This document shows positions 4,827 through 5,673 of a DNA stretch of 5,673 bases, piece after piece. Under the pieces are notes generated by a model. That model did not search any database. It saw nothing but the letters and a program-made list of their open reading frames with translations, and was not told where the DNA came from. The first letter of the stretch is position 1. Each line of letters begins with the position of its first letter. A program made the translations under genes and the position numbers. The stretch is from Bacteroidales bacterium (lineage in GTDB: Bacteria > Bacteroidota > Bacteroidia > Bacteroidales > UBA932): the NCBI GenBank assembly GCA_016303175.1, contig JAEDMF010000111.1, forward strand, positions 1-5,673, read 5' to 3'.

Positions 4827-5673
4827 AAACCCCTACGGCAATAATGTTGATGACCTGCCCGGATACCCAGGGCATCGTCGCAGAAGTAACAAAGTTCATT
4901 ACCGACAACTGCGGCAATATCGTGTATCTCGACCAATATGTAGATACCGAAAATCAGGCTTTCTTCATGAGGGTTGAGTGGGACCTTGAGTCTTTCCGTA
5001 TCCCTCGAGATAAGATAGGCGAGTATGTCGGGACACTGTTCTCACAGCGTTTCTCAATGAAGTTCAGCTTGTATTTCAGCGACATTAAGCCGCGCATGGC
5101 CATTTTCGTAAGCAAAATGAGCCATTGTCTATATGATTTGCTCTCCCGCTATTCGTCAGGGGAGTGGAATGTGGAGATACCTTGTATTGTAAGCAATCAC
5201 GAGGATTTGCGCTATGTAGCCGAGCAGTTCAATATACCTTATTATGTATGGTCCATTGCCAAGGACCACTCCAACAAGGAGGAGGTTGAGAAGGCGGAGA
5301 TGGAATTGCTTGCAAAAGAGAGGGTGGATTTCTTCGTGCTGGCGAGGTATATGCAGATAGTGACGGATAAGATGATAGAGGCTTATCCCAACAGGATAAT
5401 CAATATCCACCATTCATTCCTGCCCGCATTCGTCGGTGCAAATCCTTATAAGCAGGCTTACGACAGGGGAGTGAAGATTATAGGCGCCACCAGCCATTAT
5501 GTCACCGAGGAACTGGATGCCGGTCCCATCATAGAACAGGACGTTGTGCGTATTTCCCATAAGGACACTCCGGAAAGTCTGAGGCTCAAAGGTCGCGATT
5601 TGGAGAAGATTGTTCTCAGCCGAGCAGTTTCCAAACATCTGGAGCATAAGATTATCAGCTACAAGAACAAAAC
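4823..5673 (+). CDS. purU: Formyltetrahydrofolate deformylase, last few codons outside window
   Basis: PurU hydrolyses 10-formyl-THF to THF and formate, balancing the one-carbon pool and providing formate for PurT-type purine synthesis. The visible 283 residues comprise an N-terminal ACT domain (about 5-85, with TCPDTQGIVAEV), the regulatory part that in E. coli responds to methionine and glycine, and a C-terminal formyltransferase-fold hydrolase domain. The catalytic Asn-His-Asp set is visible as Asn194 and His196 in INIHHSFLP and Asp232 in ELDAGPI. The ACT domain separates it from PurN (GAR transformylase), which lacks one. E. coli PurU is 280 aa, so only a few C-terminal residues should be missing beyond the edge. 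The ATG overlaps the fabD stop (ATGA), implying coupled translation. No Shine-Dalgarno is present. Confidence 0.95.
   Translation, partial: MKTPTAIMLMTCPDTQGIVAEVTKFITDNCGNIVYLDQYVDTENQAFFMRVEWDLESFRIPRDKIGEYVGTLFSQRFSMKFSLYFSDIKPRMAIFVSKMSHCLYDLLSRYSSGEWNVEIPCIVSNHEDLRYVAEQFNIPYYVWSIAKDHSNKEEVEKAEMELLAKERVDFFVLARYMQIVTDKMIEAYPNRIINIHHSFLPAFVGANPYKQAYDRGVKIIGATSHYVTEELDAGPIIEQDVVRISHKDTPESLRLKGRDLEKIVLSRAVSKHLEHKIISYKNK

Overview
The window looks like chromosomal DNA from a member of the Bacteroidota, probably class Bacteroidia. Three things point there. Both promoters in the divergent intergenic region match the Bacteroidetes TAnnTTTG -7 consensus. No gene start has a Shine-Dalgarno sequence; starts lie instead in A-rich sequence or in stop/start overlaps. 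The histidyl-tRNA synthetase is the eukaryote-like form that I recall from this phylum. Genus cannot be assigned from the sequence alone.

Layout: positions 1-61 hold the 5' part of an initiator tRNA-fMet gene on the minus strand, cut by the window edge. Positions 62-248 are a divergent control region with one promoter facing the tRNA and one facing right, followed by a structured leader that carries a possible 21-codon leader ORF. From 249 to the right edge there is one plus-strand gene train: trpS (tryptophanyl-tRNA synthetase), an 80-bp gap with a perfect 10-bp inverted repeat, hisS (histidyl-tRNA synthetase), a family-4-type glycosyltransferase, fabD (malonyl-CoA:ACP transacylase) and purU (formyltetrahydrofolate deformylase, missing only its last few codons). 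The last four genes overlap by 4, 1 and 4 bases, so they are almost certainly cotranscribed and translationally coupled. No terminator with a T tract is visible after trpS, so trpS may be part of the same transcript.

The operon combines translation (two aminoacyl-tRNA synthetases), envelope or lipid work (glycosyltransferase, FabD) and one-carbon metabolism (PurU). FabD loads malonyl groups onto ACP for fatty-acid synthesis, and the glycosyltransferase could use a lipid acceptor, though its acceptor is not visible. PurU hydrolyses 10-formyl-THF, the formyl donor for the initiator tRNA encoded divergently next door; that link is only suggestive. I see no mobile element, CRISPR array, phage gene or defence system. 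The genes themselves are ordinary housekeeping types. The most unusual items are regulatory: the trpS leader with its overlapping mini-ORF and hairpin, the inverted repeat between trpS and hisS, and a T8 tract at codons 10-12 of the glycosyltransferase where a one-base slip in either direction gives an almost immediate stop.
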